From Candidatus Aegiribacteria sp. (lineage in GTDB: Bacteria; Fermentibacterota; Fermentibacteria; Fermentibacterales; Fermentibacteraceae), in contig JAIOSX010000176.1 in the NCBI GenBank assembly GCA_021107345.1, positions 1 through 14,446 of the forward strand: 14,446 nucleotides of DNA. The letters run 5' to 3'. Shown here piece by piece: positions 6,689-14,168 of the stretch (position 1 is the stretch's first letter; every line of letters begins with the position of its first letter). Below the pieces are notes generated by a model that saw only the letters and a list, made by a program, of their open reading frames with translations, did no database searches and was not told the origin of the DNA. The translations under genes and the position numbers were made by a program.

Positions 6689-8638
6689 CTACCTGTTAGA
6701 TAGAACTGTGAATTCTATTCTTCTGTTCATTGCCTTGTTGGCTGCGGAGTTGTTCGTGACTACGGGCTGAGTTTCGCCGTATCCTACAGTTGTCAGCCTG
6801 CTGGCTGCAATACCGTGGTTTACAAGGTAGTTTCTGACAGAAGCTGACCTCTGTTCACTGAGGGTCTGGTTGTAGATTTCACTTCCATCGGAATCTGTAT
6901 GTCCAGCTATCTGGACCATGGCATTCTGGTTAGCGTTGAGAAGCGTAACTATTTCATCCAGAATAGCATAGGATTCAGGCTTGATGTTAGAACTTGCAAA
7001 ATCGAAATAGATGTTGTCGAATGAGAGAACCTGACCCACTTCGATTACTGCAGATTCGAGCTGGAAGTCGATAACCATCTGTTCTCTGCCAGCCAGTGAG
7101 ATATCCACCGGTGACGGCAGATATCCGTTCGCGCTGGCTGTTACAGTCCAGTCACCTTCAGGTGCATTCAGGCTGTAGAGGCCATCACCGTCGGCTGTGG
7201 CACTGATGGCTGCGAAGTCACCAACAGAGACAGTTCCACGAAGCGGTAAACCGGTTTCCATGTCGGTAATGCTACCTATTATAGTCGGCTGAAGAGCGTA
7301 ATCACAAGTGAAATTAAGGTCGTCTATAACATGAACTGTTTCGGTTTTTTCAACGTATCCTGTTGCATTCACAGCTACGGTGATACTTCCCTCGGGTATT
7401 TCAACGGCATAATGTCCCGTTTGAGCATTTGTAACAGCTGGATTCACGGCTGTTCCGGGGAATGCTATGGCAGCCTCGATGAACTCGCCTGTTACAGCAT
7501 CGGTCACGGTACCGGACATCATGGCAGTACCAGCATCTTCAAGAAGGTCACTGGAATACATGAGGTTGATTCCCACTCCCCAGTTGGGGTAATACCCCTC
7601 GGGGAAGGGTGCGAAGTCTGCCCTGGTTTCATTAGTAGGATCTTCGCCTGTCTGGTATGCGTGATGTCCCAGATCGCTATATTCAGGATCGAAATTATCG
7701 ATTGAGAATGCTCCTACTATATCGCAGGCGAATCCTGAGCCAACAGGAAATCTCAGTCCGGGCTGAATTATGATTATGTCGTCATATCTTTCGCTGTTAC
7801 CGGCTTCGTAGTCACGCTCCAGGAAGTGACGCCATTCCGCTTCTGCAAAGAGTGTCAGCCCCTTCATGGGGTATTCGATACCCATGGCAACATGGAGTAC
7901 GGGATCCTCAACGTCCATGTCTACCTCTACGGTATCGCTTGTTCCATACCTGCAGTCGGTGAACTGGAAATTCTGCTTGAAGTAATGGTATCCAATGTTA
8001 GCGTGTATTACAATGGGCTGCAGATTCAAGGATGCGAGCAGATCGGCTCCAGCTGAGAAATTTGAAGCTATCATGGGGCGGCGCATTTCGAACATAGGCT
8101 GACCGGGCTGCCATATGCCATCGTATTCGTTGTAGTTGGTAACGTAGGGACTATCCCCTCCGTCGTAGATACTGAAACCGACCCATGGCATTATTCCAAC
8201 CCAGAAGTTATCTCCACCTCCCGGATTAGTAGCATACTTCAGGAATAAGTGAGCTTCGCTGAAACCGTCGTCGTTATCGTTCTCGCCTCCGGAGAGATCC
8301 TCCCGGCCTTCGATATTATCACGGGAGAGACAGTTCCAGACGTAGGTAAGCCTTCCGGCGATCTCGAGCTTTTCGCTTAGTCCGACTCCGGCTGTAATGT
8401 ACCATGTACCGTTGTACTCGGTATCTGTGACATCCTCTGCTCCTCCGGTAAGCTGAGCGGTTCTTGTATCGTCGCTCAATCCAAGAAAGGAGAAGAGAGC
8501 AAGTGAGAATTCACCAGCTCCTATGGGTTTAGCATCAACTGTACGGTTGAGTCCCCGCAGACCCGAATAGGATGGCAGGGCAGCGACGCTGCCTGAGATC
8601 ATAAGAAGAGCAGCAAAAAGAAGTAATCCATTTTTCAT
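6689..8638 (-). CDS. OmpA-family outer-membrane protein with barrel and two carboxypeptidase-regulatory-like repeats
   Basis: 649 aa from the Met at 8638. This start gives a clean signal peptide (MKNGLLLFAALLMISGSVAA) with GGAAAGG just upstream; a longer frame from 8698 would put 20 non-signal residues in front. Residues about 21-365 are strand-rich with aromatic turns, probably an outer-membrane beta-barrel. Residues about 373-450 (SGTVTDAVTGEFIEAAI) and about 451-528 (GSITDMETGLPLRGTV) are two CarboxypepD_reg-like beta-sandwich repeats, each with a GxYxxxxPEG core. The C-terminal domain (about 535-645) is OmpA-like: YFDFASSNIKPES, GHTDSDG, NQTLSEQRSASVRNYL, VGYGETQPV and NRRIEF. OmpA domains of this type bind peptidoglycan, so the protein probably links the outer membrane to the cell wall. 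It is monocistronic, with its own terminator. Confidence 0.9.
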   Translation of the reverse strand: MKNGLLLFAALLMISGSVAALPSYSGLRGLNRTVDAKPIGAGEFSLALFSFLGLSDDTRTAQLTGGAEDVTDTEYNGTWYITAGVGLSEKLEIAGRLTYVWNCLSRDNIEGREDLSGGENDNDDGFSEAHLFLKYATNPGGGDNFWVGIMPWVGFSIYDGGDSPYVTNYNEYDGIWQPGQPMFEMRRPMIASNFSAGADLLASLNLQPIVIHANIGYHYFKQNFQFTDCRYGTSDTVEVDMDVEDPVLHVAMGIEYPMKGLTLFAEAEWRHFLERDYEAGNSERYDDIIIIQPGLRFPVGSGFACDIVGAFSIDNFDPEYSDLGHHAYQTGEDPTNETRADFAPFPEGYYPNWGVGINLMYSSDLLEDAGTAMMSGTVTDAVTGEFIEAAIAFPGTAVNPAVTNAQTGHYAVEIPEGSITVAVNATGYVEKTETVHVIDDLNFTCDYALQPTIIGSITDMETGLPLRGTVSVGDFAAISATADGDGLYSLNAPEGDWTVTASANGYLPSPVDISLAGREQMVIDFQLESAVIEVGQVLSFDNIYFDFASSNIKPESYAILDEIVTLLNANQNAMVQIAGHTDSDGSEIYNQTLSEQRSASVRNYLVNHGIAASRLTTVGYGETQPVVTNNSAANKAMNRRIEFTVLSNR

Positions 8639-8678
8639 ATTAACCTTTCCTTTTCCATTTAGGTTGCTGAACTGCGGG

Positions 8679-8708
8679 AATATGAGTAATTCGTACACGC
8701 TGTGTCAA
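8679..8708 (-). promoter_or_regulatory. Candidate sigma70-type promoter for the OmpA-family gene
   Basis: On the minus strand a perfect TTGACA (8708-8703) is followed after 18 bases by CATATT (8684-8679; 4 of 6 matches to TATAAT). This would give a leader of roughly 35 bases. A second possible -10, TATAAT at 8726-8721, lacks a good -35. Confidence 0.4.
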
Positions 8709-8845
8709 GATTATGGTAGTATTATAGGTATATACCAGAATTAATAGTACGAATAATCCTTATTGCTATCACAGTAACTGAGACAATTGAACTGCTATTG
8801 AATTAATGTGTGCTGATACCTACTAAGCAATCCTGACCGGTTTGG

Positions 8846-8873
8846 TTGATTCAAAATCTGATTTCTGTATATT
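8846..8873 (+). promoter_or_regulatory. Candidate sigma70-type promoter for the cyclase-ATPase-TPR gene
   Basis: TTGATT (8846-8851), a 16-base spacer, then TATATT (8868-8873). It lies in an AT-rich divergent intergenic region, about 60 bases before the ATG at 8935. Confidence 0.4.
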
Positions 8874-8934
8874 GACCAGTGTGAATTTACTGTTTCGGTG
8901 TTCAATCAGGATTTTTGTATACAGGGAGAACTGA

Positions 8935-11900
8935 ATGTCGCATGATTTTGGATCAAGCCTGAGAGACAGACTTATCCGGTACAGAGGGGCATCGGATGTT
9001 GCTGCTAATGAAAGGGGAGAACTAAAGCCGGGTGAACGGCGGGATATAGCAGTTCTTTTTCTGGATCTTGAGGGTTTCACTTCCCTTTCGGAGAAACTGG
9101 ATCATGAAGCTATTCATGATATCACCGGCGGAATCATGGATGCTCTGGTTGATATTACTCAACGGTTTGATGGATACGTTGACAAGATCGAGGGTGACAG
9201 AATAATGGTTCTCTTCGGCGCCAGGCAGGCAGGGGAGAACGATAGTACAAGGGCGGTTTCTTGCGGATTTATGATGCTCGAAGCAATAAATGAGGCAAGC
9301 GATATTCTATCCGATACAGATGTTTCCATTACTGCCAGGATAGGGATAAACAGCGGCCCGGTAACTGTAGCTCCCGATGCAATAGGTCACCTGACCGCCA
9401 TGGGAAGAACGGTGAACCTTGCTTCGCGTATGGAGGAAGCCGCGGAAGCCAATACTATTCTGGTTCCTGATACATTTCATGAAAAATGCAGGGATCAGTT
9501 CACATGGGAAGATATGGGAACGATGAAACTGAAGGGTATCAGTATACCTGTCCATGCCTGGCGTCCTACGGGTTCCATATCCTCAAGCAGACCGCGCTGG
9601 GAGCGTGTATCCACGGTCTGTCGTTCGGGTTTCGTTGGAAGGTCAGATGAACTGGCCAGGCTGAGGAAGAAGCTCCTTGACCAGAAATCCGGCAGCACAG
9701 GGAAAAATCGGCTTGGCGGAGTAAAACACATAGTTCTGGGTATTAAGGGTGAAGCGGGTATTGGGAAATCCCGCCTTGTTCATGAATTCATTCAGCAGCA
9801 TTGTGGCGATAATGAGAATATTGCGGTTTTGAAAGGTCAGTCTCTTTCGTTTGCTCAGCCTGCTTACTGCCTCTGGACCGGTCTTCTACGTAATATCCTT
9901 GATATTGAACAGGATTGCAGACTGGATTACAAAGAATTCAGTGAGAGAATCCATATTCTCAGTGATGATACCGAATTGATGGATTCAGTGCCCTTCCTGG
10001 CTGAACTTCTTTCGATCAAATCCGGTGATAGAAGGCTGGCTGAACTGGACAGTAAGGCTTTAGCTCTTGAGATCAGGATAGCCTTCAGGAATCTTCTCAA
10101 GGCCATAGCCGGCAAAAAGCATCTGATAGTGGTCCTGGATGACCTGCATTGGATTAATGCCACGTGCCGTAACGTGCTGGAATTCATTATCGGCAACTGC
10201 ATTACAGAAAGGCCGATTGTTTTTCTTCTGATTTACAGACCTGAAAAGGATGACGGCAAGGTAGTGGAGTTCGATATTATGTGCAGCTACGCTGAACTGG
10301 AAGAAGTATTCCTCTCCAGTATCGATGAACAGGCATGCCATGACATAATTACCAGGATGCTGTCGAACCTCAGTCTTGAGGAAACAGAAAAGGTCTCCCC
10401 GAAGGTAGAAGAATTCCTCATGAAGCATTCCCGGGGTAATCCGTTCTTCCTTGAGGAACTCATCCTTGATCTTGTTGAATCAGATTCACTGAATGAAAAC
10501 GATGAACAGTGGGTGTTCACCAGTCAGATCAGCGAGATATACATACCCTCCTCGCTGACAGGTCTGCTTCAGTCGAGGATTGACCGCCTGTCGGATGAAT
10601 TGAAAGGCATTCTCCAGAGATCCTCTGTACTGGGAGTTGAGTTCAAGCTCAAGCTGTACAACAGACTTGCTGCAGAACTTTCGATAGATGAAAACAGCAG
10701 ATTCATATTCAGCAACCTTGAGCGCAGGCAATTCCTTATTGGTACGGGAACAGCCTTCGAGCAGAAGTATATGTTCAGACACATACTTATATGTGATACC
10801 GCCTACAACAGTATACTGGAGAGAAACAAGAAGATTCTTCACGGTATTACAGCCGGCCTGATCGAAGAGATGTATCCTGATGATGAGCAGGAAGTCGCTG
10901 ACATTCTTGCACACCACTGGGAAAGAGCCGATAAAAGGGATAAGGCAATTCACTGGGGTATTATCAATCTGAAATACACCGTGGAAACTTACCAGCATGA
11001 GAAGGCTCTGGAGTTATCGGAAAAGCTTGAATCCTGGATATCGGAGCAGCCGCCTGACAGGGAAAGCATTGAAAATCTACTTCAGGTCTTGTCGCGCAGA
11101 AACAAAACTTTTGATCTTCTTGGCAGGAGGAGGGAGCAGGAGCAGCTGCTTCTCAGAATGAAAGAAATATCTGATTTTCATGAAATCCCTGCCTGGCAGG
11201 GCAAAGTACTGTCCTCTCTCGGAAACGTATTCAGGATCACCGGTCGAATGGACAGAGCTGGAGAATGCTATAGCAATGCCCTTGAAATACATCGAAGATG
11301 CGAGAATCGTAAGCAGGAGAGCATGGTCCTCTGCAATCTGGGTATGCTCAGCAGAATTCAGGGCAGTTCAGAGGAAGCTCTTAAGTTCTTTGAAACAGCC
11401 CTTGAGATGAATCGCGAAGAAGGTGACCGACAAATGGATGGCATACTGCTTGGCAATCTCGGGAATTTTTATTTCGATCAGGGGCAGATGGATGAAGCCA
11501 TTGTGTATTACGAAAAAGCTCTGGAAATAAACAGGGAAACGGGAGACAGGAGGAGTGAAGGAATCGCTCTGGGAAACCTCGGAAATCCCTATTTATCTAA
11601 AGATGAAATCGGACAGGCTCTTAATTATTACCAGCAGGCGCTTGAACTTCACAGGGAGGTAGGTAACCGGAAAAGTGAAGGAGTAACACTCGGAAACCTT
11701 GGGGTACTGTATTTTGGGCATGATCGATATGAGGAATCCCTGAAGTGTCACGAGAAAGCCCTTGAGATACACGTTGAAGTTGGTAATCGCAGGCTTGAAG
11801 CCATTACTCTTGCTTTTCTTGTGAGGCTCCGAGTGAAGCAGAGTAATCATACGGAAGCACTGAAGTATTACCAGGATGCCCTTTTGATCATAGAAGATCT

Positions 11901-12054
11901 GGAGATGACCAACAGAGAATTTGACTATTTCGCAGAGCTTCGCAGCAGCTTACTTTCCTGCGGCTTTTCAGAAGTTGAAGTAACCTGGCCCCGGCATTGG
12001 GACACACTCGAAACTGACTATAGAACGAATAGTTTGAAAGAAGGAAATTCATGA
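8935..12054 (+). CDS. Class III adenylate cyclase fused to AAA-type ATPase and TPR repeats
   Basis: 1039 aa, AGGGAG six bases before the ATG. The cyclase domain (about 35-210) shows FLDLEGFTSL (metal Asp44), KIEGDRIMVLFG (Lys84, metal Asp88), RIGINSGPV and TAMGRTVNLASR (Thr154, Asn161, Arg165). The Lys/Thr pair at the purine-specifying positions and intact Asn/Arg fit an active class IIIb adenylate cyclase making cAMP from ATP. An ATPase module follows: FVGRSDEL (233-240), Walker A GEAGIGKS (272-279) and Walker B LIVVLDDLHW (397-406). The C-terminal part (from about residue 690) is helical and contains TPR repeats of exactly 40 residues. This order resembles mammalian soluble adenylyl cyclase and bacterial cyclase/LuxR-like ATPase fusions, but with one cyclase domain only. 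No membrane segment is seen, so it is probably cytosolic. The stop overlaps the next ATG (ATGA). Confidence 0.92.
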   Translation: MSHDFGSSLRDRLIRYRGASDVAANERGELKPGERRDIAVLFLDLEGFTSLSEKLDHEAIHDITGGIMDALVDITQRFDGYVDKIEGDRIMVLFGARQAGENDSTRAVSCGFMMLEAINEASDILSDTDVSITARIGINSGPVTVAPDAIGHLTAMGRTVNLASRMEEAAEANTILVPDTFHEKCRDQFTWEDMGTMKLKGISIPVHAWRPTGSISSSRPRWERVSTVCRSGFVGRSDELARLRKKLLDQKSGSTGKNRLGGVKHIVLGIKGEAGIGKSRLVHEFIQQHCGDNENIAVLKGQSLSFAQPAYCLWTGLLRNILDIEQDCRLDYKEFSERIHILSDDTELMDSVPFLAELLSIKSGDRRLAELDSKALALEIRIAFRNLLKAIAGKKHLIVVLDDLHWINATCRNVLEFIIGNCITERPIVFLLIYRPEKDDGKVVEFDIMCSYAELEEVFLSSIDEQACHDIITRMLSNLSLEETEKVSPKVEEFLMKHSRGNPFFLEELILDLVESDSLNENDEQWVFTSQISEIYIPSSLTGLLQSRIDRLSDELKGILQRSSVLGVEFKLKLYNRLAAELSIDENSRFIFSNLERRQFLIGTGTAFEQKYMFRHILICDTAYNSILERNKKILHGITAGLIEEMYPDDEQEVADILAHHWERADKRDKAIHWGIINLKYTVETYQHEKALELSEKLESWISEQPPDRESIENLLQVLSRRNKTFDLLGRRREQEQLLLRMKEISDFHEIPAWQGKVLSSLGNVFRITGRMDRAGECYSNALEIHRRCENRKQESMVLCNLGMLSRIQGSSEEALKFFETALEMNREEGDRQMDGILLGNLGNFYFDQGQMDEAIVYYEKALEINRETGDRRSEGIALGNLGNPYLSKDEIGQALNYYQQALELHREVGNRKSEGVTLGNLGVLYFGHDRYEESLKCHEKALEIHVEVGNRRLEAITLAFLVRLRVKQSNHTEALKYYQDALLIIEDLEMTNREFDYFAELRSSLLSCGFSEVEVTWPRHWDTLETDYRTNSLKEGNS
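11194..11895 (+). repeat. Tandem 120-bp TPR-coding repeats
   Basis: Within the cyclase gene, the ALEI-type anchor codons start at 11278, 11398, 11518, 11638, 11758 and 11878, exactly 120 bases apart. Each unit reads roughly GNLGxxY...EAL.YYxxALEIxRExGxRxxE. The 40-residue period is that of the longer TPR type (GPSM/rapsyn-like), which usually forms a protein-binding superhelix. The last unit is degenerate. Confidence 0.85.
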
Positions 12055-12491
12055 AAAAGCAAATCCTTTCCGGTTTGATTTCAATTATGCTTACATTGAG
12101 CCTTTCATGTGGTAATTCAGTATCTCCTAGTACTCCAGCTATTCAAGATGGACCATGGAGTGGATCACTTTCACTTTCAGGTGAACCAGTTACCTTTACA
12201 ATGGAAGAGTGTGAGGTCACCGATCTCCATGTTACATTCGTTTACTGGGGTTCTGGTCTGCCGCCGGATACCGTGATCTGGACTCCCGCTGATGAGGAAG
12301 CTATTAGTAACGAGTTTCAAATGGTTGATACACTGAGTATCGGGTACTACAGTTATTCGATGAGTATTAATGGTACATTTAGTTCTCCTTCCAGCGTTTC
12401 CGGCATGTTCGGAACAACGGGATCTTACGACAGCCTCGGTACTCATTATACAACCAGTGATTCCTGTTCCTGGTCCGGCAGCCATGAATGA
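12051..12491 (+). CDS. Small secreted beta-rich lipoprotein, function unknown
   Basis: 146 aa. The ATG overlaps the cyclase stop by 4 bases (ATGA) and AAGGAA lies upstream at 12039-12044, so translation is probably coupled. The N-terminus MKKQILSGLISIMLTLSLSC is a signal peptide with a near-lipobox (LSLSC; Ser at -3 is unusual), so it may be a lipoprotein with Cys20 lipidated. The mature part is Ser/Thr/Gly-rich: a GPWSGSLSLSGEPVTFTME segment, then strands, ending in a Ser-rich SDSCSWSGSHE. The W-x-G...V-x-F pattern looks like a small beta-sandwich. I do not recognise a named family. Linkage to the cytosolic cyclase suggests an extracytoplasmic factor made together with it; a sensory role would be guesswork. 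Confidence 0.75.
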   Translation: MKKQILSGLISIMLTLSLSCGNSVSPSTPAIQDGPWSGSLSLSGEPVTFTMEECEVTDLHVTFVYWGSGLPPDTVIWTPADEEAISNEFQMVDTLSIGYYSYSMSINGTFSSPSSVSGMFGTTGSYDSLGTHYTTSDSCSWSGSHE

Positions 12492-12498
12492 AAACTAA

Positions 12499-12867
12499 AT
12501 GAAAATCGAGGGAACCCACTGGAAAACCCTCTGGGATGAATATGCCGAAATGGAACGTAAAACATTCAACGCAATGCCAGTGGTTGAACTGTTGAACAGG
12601 GTTAAAAACGGCAATTACGGGGCCTACTACACCCTCTGGTACTCCATCGCGGAAAAGGCCACCCTTGAGCAGGCCGGTAAAACCCTTCTGGATGTACTCC
12701 ATCAGAACATCCGCTACCTTCTTCGGTACCATTGTGCCTGTGCATTGTTGAAACTCATGGGTGAGAAGGATATTCCACCGGTAGATCTCAGCGCCGACCA
12801 GCCTGACCAGGATGATCTACTAAAAAGAATTGATAAGAAGCTTAAGATGCTGTTGAATGATAGCTAG
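12499..12867 (+). CDS. Small cytosolic helical protein, function unknown
   Basis: 122 aa. An in-frame TAA directly precedes the ATG, so the start cannot be further upstream. The ribosome site is poor, and the gene follows the lipoprotein stop by 7 bases, so reinitiation is likely. There is no signal peptide or membrane segment. The sequence is mostly predicted helix: WKTLWDEYAEMERKTF, MPVVELLNRVKNG, then NIRYLLRYHCACALLKLMG, which reads like one HEAT-type helical hairpin, and a charged tail DDLLKRIDKKLKMLLND. No enzyme motif is visible. The composition matches the neighbours and the frame is open throughout. It is probably real, but the function is unknown. Confidence 0.65.
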   Translation: MKIEGTHWKTLWDEYAEMERKTFNAMPVVELLNRVKNGNYGAYYTLWYSIAEKATLEQAGKTLLDVLHQNIRYLLRYHCACALLKLMGEKDIPPVDLSADQPDQDDLLKRIDKKLKMLLNDS

Positions 12868-12882
12868 CTTATCTGAGACATT

Positions 12883-12888
12883 AGGAGG
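12883..12888 (+). promoter_or_regulatory. Shine-Dalgarno AGGAGG supporting a GTG start at 12894
   Basis: A perfect AGGAGG lies 5 bases before GTG 12894-12896. No ATG occurs near the signal sequence, so it fixes the start of the Tat lipoprotein. Confidence 0.65.
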
Positions 12889-12893
12889 GAACA

Positions 12894-13322
12894 GTGAGAT
12901 TGACAGAGCTTACTCGACGCAAATTCCTGCCCGTATCGATTTTGATAACTGTTATGATGTCAGGCTGTGGAGGCGGAGAGAGTGACGGAGAAAGAATCGT
13001 CATGGTGCTAGAGAAGACCGGAGCTATAGAGTCCAGCGATACTCGCGATCCGAATCATAGCGATCTTGCCTACGACGCATACGAGTTTGAAGCAGAAACG
13101 CTCGATCTGGTGCGTGTTGAAGTAACTGCTGAAGGATTCATACCTCTTCTGAAACTTATGGAGGTTTCCACCGGAGCAGTGATAGCGGAGAGGGATCCGG
13201 AGTACGGGACAGGTGATGCTCTGAATTACACGATCGCAGGGCCGGGAAACTATGAGGCCCGAGTCTATGCCATGGAGGATGGCACCGGGGATTATACCCT
13301 TATCATTACCGTAACACCGTAA
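12894..13322 (+). CDS. Tat-signal lipoprotein with PPC-like beta domain
   Basis: 142 aa from GTG, with AGGAGG 5 bases upstream. Residues 6-12 (LTRRKFL) form a twin-arginine motif, followed by a hydrophobic stretch and a lipobox MSGC (Cys25), so it is probably exported by Tat and lipidated. The mature part resembles the bacterial pre-peptidase C-terminal (PPC) beta-sandwich: DAYEFEAETLDLVRVEVTAE, then PLLKLMEVSTGAVIAE, a D-x-G turn, GPGNYEARVYAMEDGTGDYTLII. PPC domains usually accompany secreted peptidases, but here the domain stands alone, so it is likely a binding or accessory module. The signal repeats the TRRKFL core and GTG start of the 57-aa protein at 2943. Confidence 0.78.
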   Translation: MRLTELTRRKFLPVSILITVMMSGCGGGESDGERIVMVLEKTGAIESSDTRDPNHSDLAYDAYEFEAETLDLVRVEVTAEGFIPLLKLMEVSTGAVIAERDPEYGTGDALNYTIAGPGNYEARVYAMEDGTGDYTLIITVTP

Positions 13323-13365
13323 ATTATCTTCCTGGCGCAAAGCACCTCAGGATAAGAGAGGATAC

Positions 13366-13857
13366 ATGGCCGCATGGCATTACATTAAGGGCAGGTGGTG
13401 GATATTCGCCATCCCTACGGTATCCTTCCTGATAATAGGTACCGCACTTGTGATACTGGACACAGTGGCCGACCCCTCACCCGGGTGGAGTCGCCCTTGG
13501 TACGACAGCATGCTCTTCCTTGGGATATTTTTCATCATCTCACCGTTGGTAGCGATATTGTGGATACTGGGCTGGACGAGAAGAGGCCGGCACATTGAGC
13601 GAGAGTTGCTGGAAAGGAGCATCCCCGGTCGAGCGATCATCGTGTCCATAATGGAAACTGGTCTTTACACGAACAACGTACCGGAGGTGGAGATGGTGCT
13701 GGAAGTCGTTACTGACATGCATCCCGCCTATCGTGTGGTACACAGAGAACATGTGAATCTCATTGCTCTGTCTAAGTTCCTCCCGGGGGTTGAGATCGAG
13801 GTGAGAGTGGACAGCAAAGACAAAGGAAACATTCTCCTCTCACATCCGAACACCTGA
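13366..13857 (+). CDS. Two-helix membrane protein with a C-terminal soluble domain, function unknown
   Basis: 163 aa with AGAGAGG before the ATG. The first hydrophobic segment is at about 11-32 (WWIFAIPTVSFLIIGTALVIL) and the second at about 49-69 (MLFLGIFFIISPLVAILWILG). A basic stretch (TRRGRHIERELLER) and an approximately 80-residue soluble domain follow. That domain reads PGRAIIVSIMETGLYTNNVPEVEMVLEVV ... LIALSKFLPGVEIEVRVDSKD. The pattern G-x-A-x-I..I..TG...N..P.V...LEV......L.PG..V.V.VD.KD recurs in many small bacterial membrane proteins of unknown role (DUF3592-like in appearance). There is no catalytic motif. It probably closes the plus-strand gene run; no terminator is evident after it. 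Confidence 0.75.
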   Translation: MAAWHYIKGRWWIFAIPTVSFLIIGTALVILDTVADPSPGWSRPWYDSMLFLGIFFIISPLVAILWILGWTRRGRHIERELLERSIPGRAIIVSIMETGLYTNNVPEVEMVLEVVTDMHPAYRVVHREHVNLIALSKFLPGVEIEVRVDSKDKGNILLSHPNT

Positions 13858-13942
13858 TCATATTCCGGTCATACGGTGTATTCAATATCTTCTGCGAGCA
13901 GTGGAAGTAGATAACTTTTATACTACTCTCCTGCGGGGATTC

Positions 13943-13957
13943 TCAGGATAATCCTGA
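13943..13957. other. Short palindrome
   Basis: TCAGGAT-A-ATCCTGA is a perfect 7-base inverted repeat with a single central base. It lies in the 182-base gene-free stretch before the tRNA. It could be a protein-binding site or chance; no T-run follows, so it is not a terminator. Confidence 0.2.
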
Positions 13958-13997
13958 TGTGGATTCGGTCAATCTCATCTGAGCATTCATAACGAGT

Positions 13998-14026
13998 TTG
14001 ACTAATTTCGGATGGAATAGCATAAT
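13998..14026 (+). promoter_or_regulatory. Sigma70-type promoter of the tRNA-Arg gene
   Basis: TTGACT (13998-14003), a 17-base spacer and CATAAT (14021-14026), each 5 of 6 to consensus. The expected start, near 14033, is about 7 bases before the mature tRNA 5' end. Confidence 0.7.
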
Positions 14027-14039
14027 TGCTTTCTCCGGT

Positions 14040-14116
14040 GCCCCCGTAGCTCAGCAGGATAGAGCGGCGGTTTCCTAAACCGTAGGCCACACGTTCGAGT
14101 CGTGTCGGGGGCACCA
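14040..14116 (+). tRNA. tRNA-Arg (anticodon CCT)
   Basis: 77 bases that fold as a full cloverleaf. The acceptor GCCCCCG (14040-14046) pairs with CGGGGGC (14106-14112). The D stem is GCTC/GAGC. The anticodon stem GCGGT/ACCGT encloses loop TTCCTAA with anticodon CCT at 14074-14076, reading AGG codons. The variable region has 5 bases, and the T stem ACACG/CGTGT encloses TTCGAGT. Discriminator A14113 and an encoded CCA (14114-14116) follow. All stems pair, with one G-T at the top of the anticodon stem. Confidence 0.97.
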
Positions 14117-14168
14117 AAATAGGATTCGGTTGGGTTCTACACCATTAACAGGGGCACTATCGGGCAAT

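Noticed and set aside
8639..8698. Longer N-terminus for the OmpA-family protein (start at 8698)
   Set aside because: It would bury the signal peptide behind 20 extra residues and overlap the best promoter; the Met at 8638 has its own ribosome site.
8872..8877. TTGACC as a -35 box for the cyclase gene
   Set aside because: No acceptable -10 lies 16-18 bases downstream, and it overlaps the better -10 TATATT.
10486..10998. Minus-strand open frame of 170 codons
   Set aside because: Entirely antisense to the cyclase-ATPase gene, whose frame is continuous and has clear domains on either side.
11194..11895. Regular repeats that could suggest a CRISPR or DNA satellite
   Set aside because: The 120-base period is in frame and encodes 40-residue TPR units; units are diverged and have no unique spacers.
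12379..12732. Minus-strand open frame of 117 codons
   Set aside because: It spans the junction of two plus-strand genes with signal and coupling evidence; looks like a shadow.
13923..14117. Minus-strand 64-codon frame over the tRNA
   Set aside because: It covers the complete tRNA-Arg gene and its promoter. The start of the peptide is simply the translated reverse of the tRNA.
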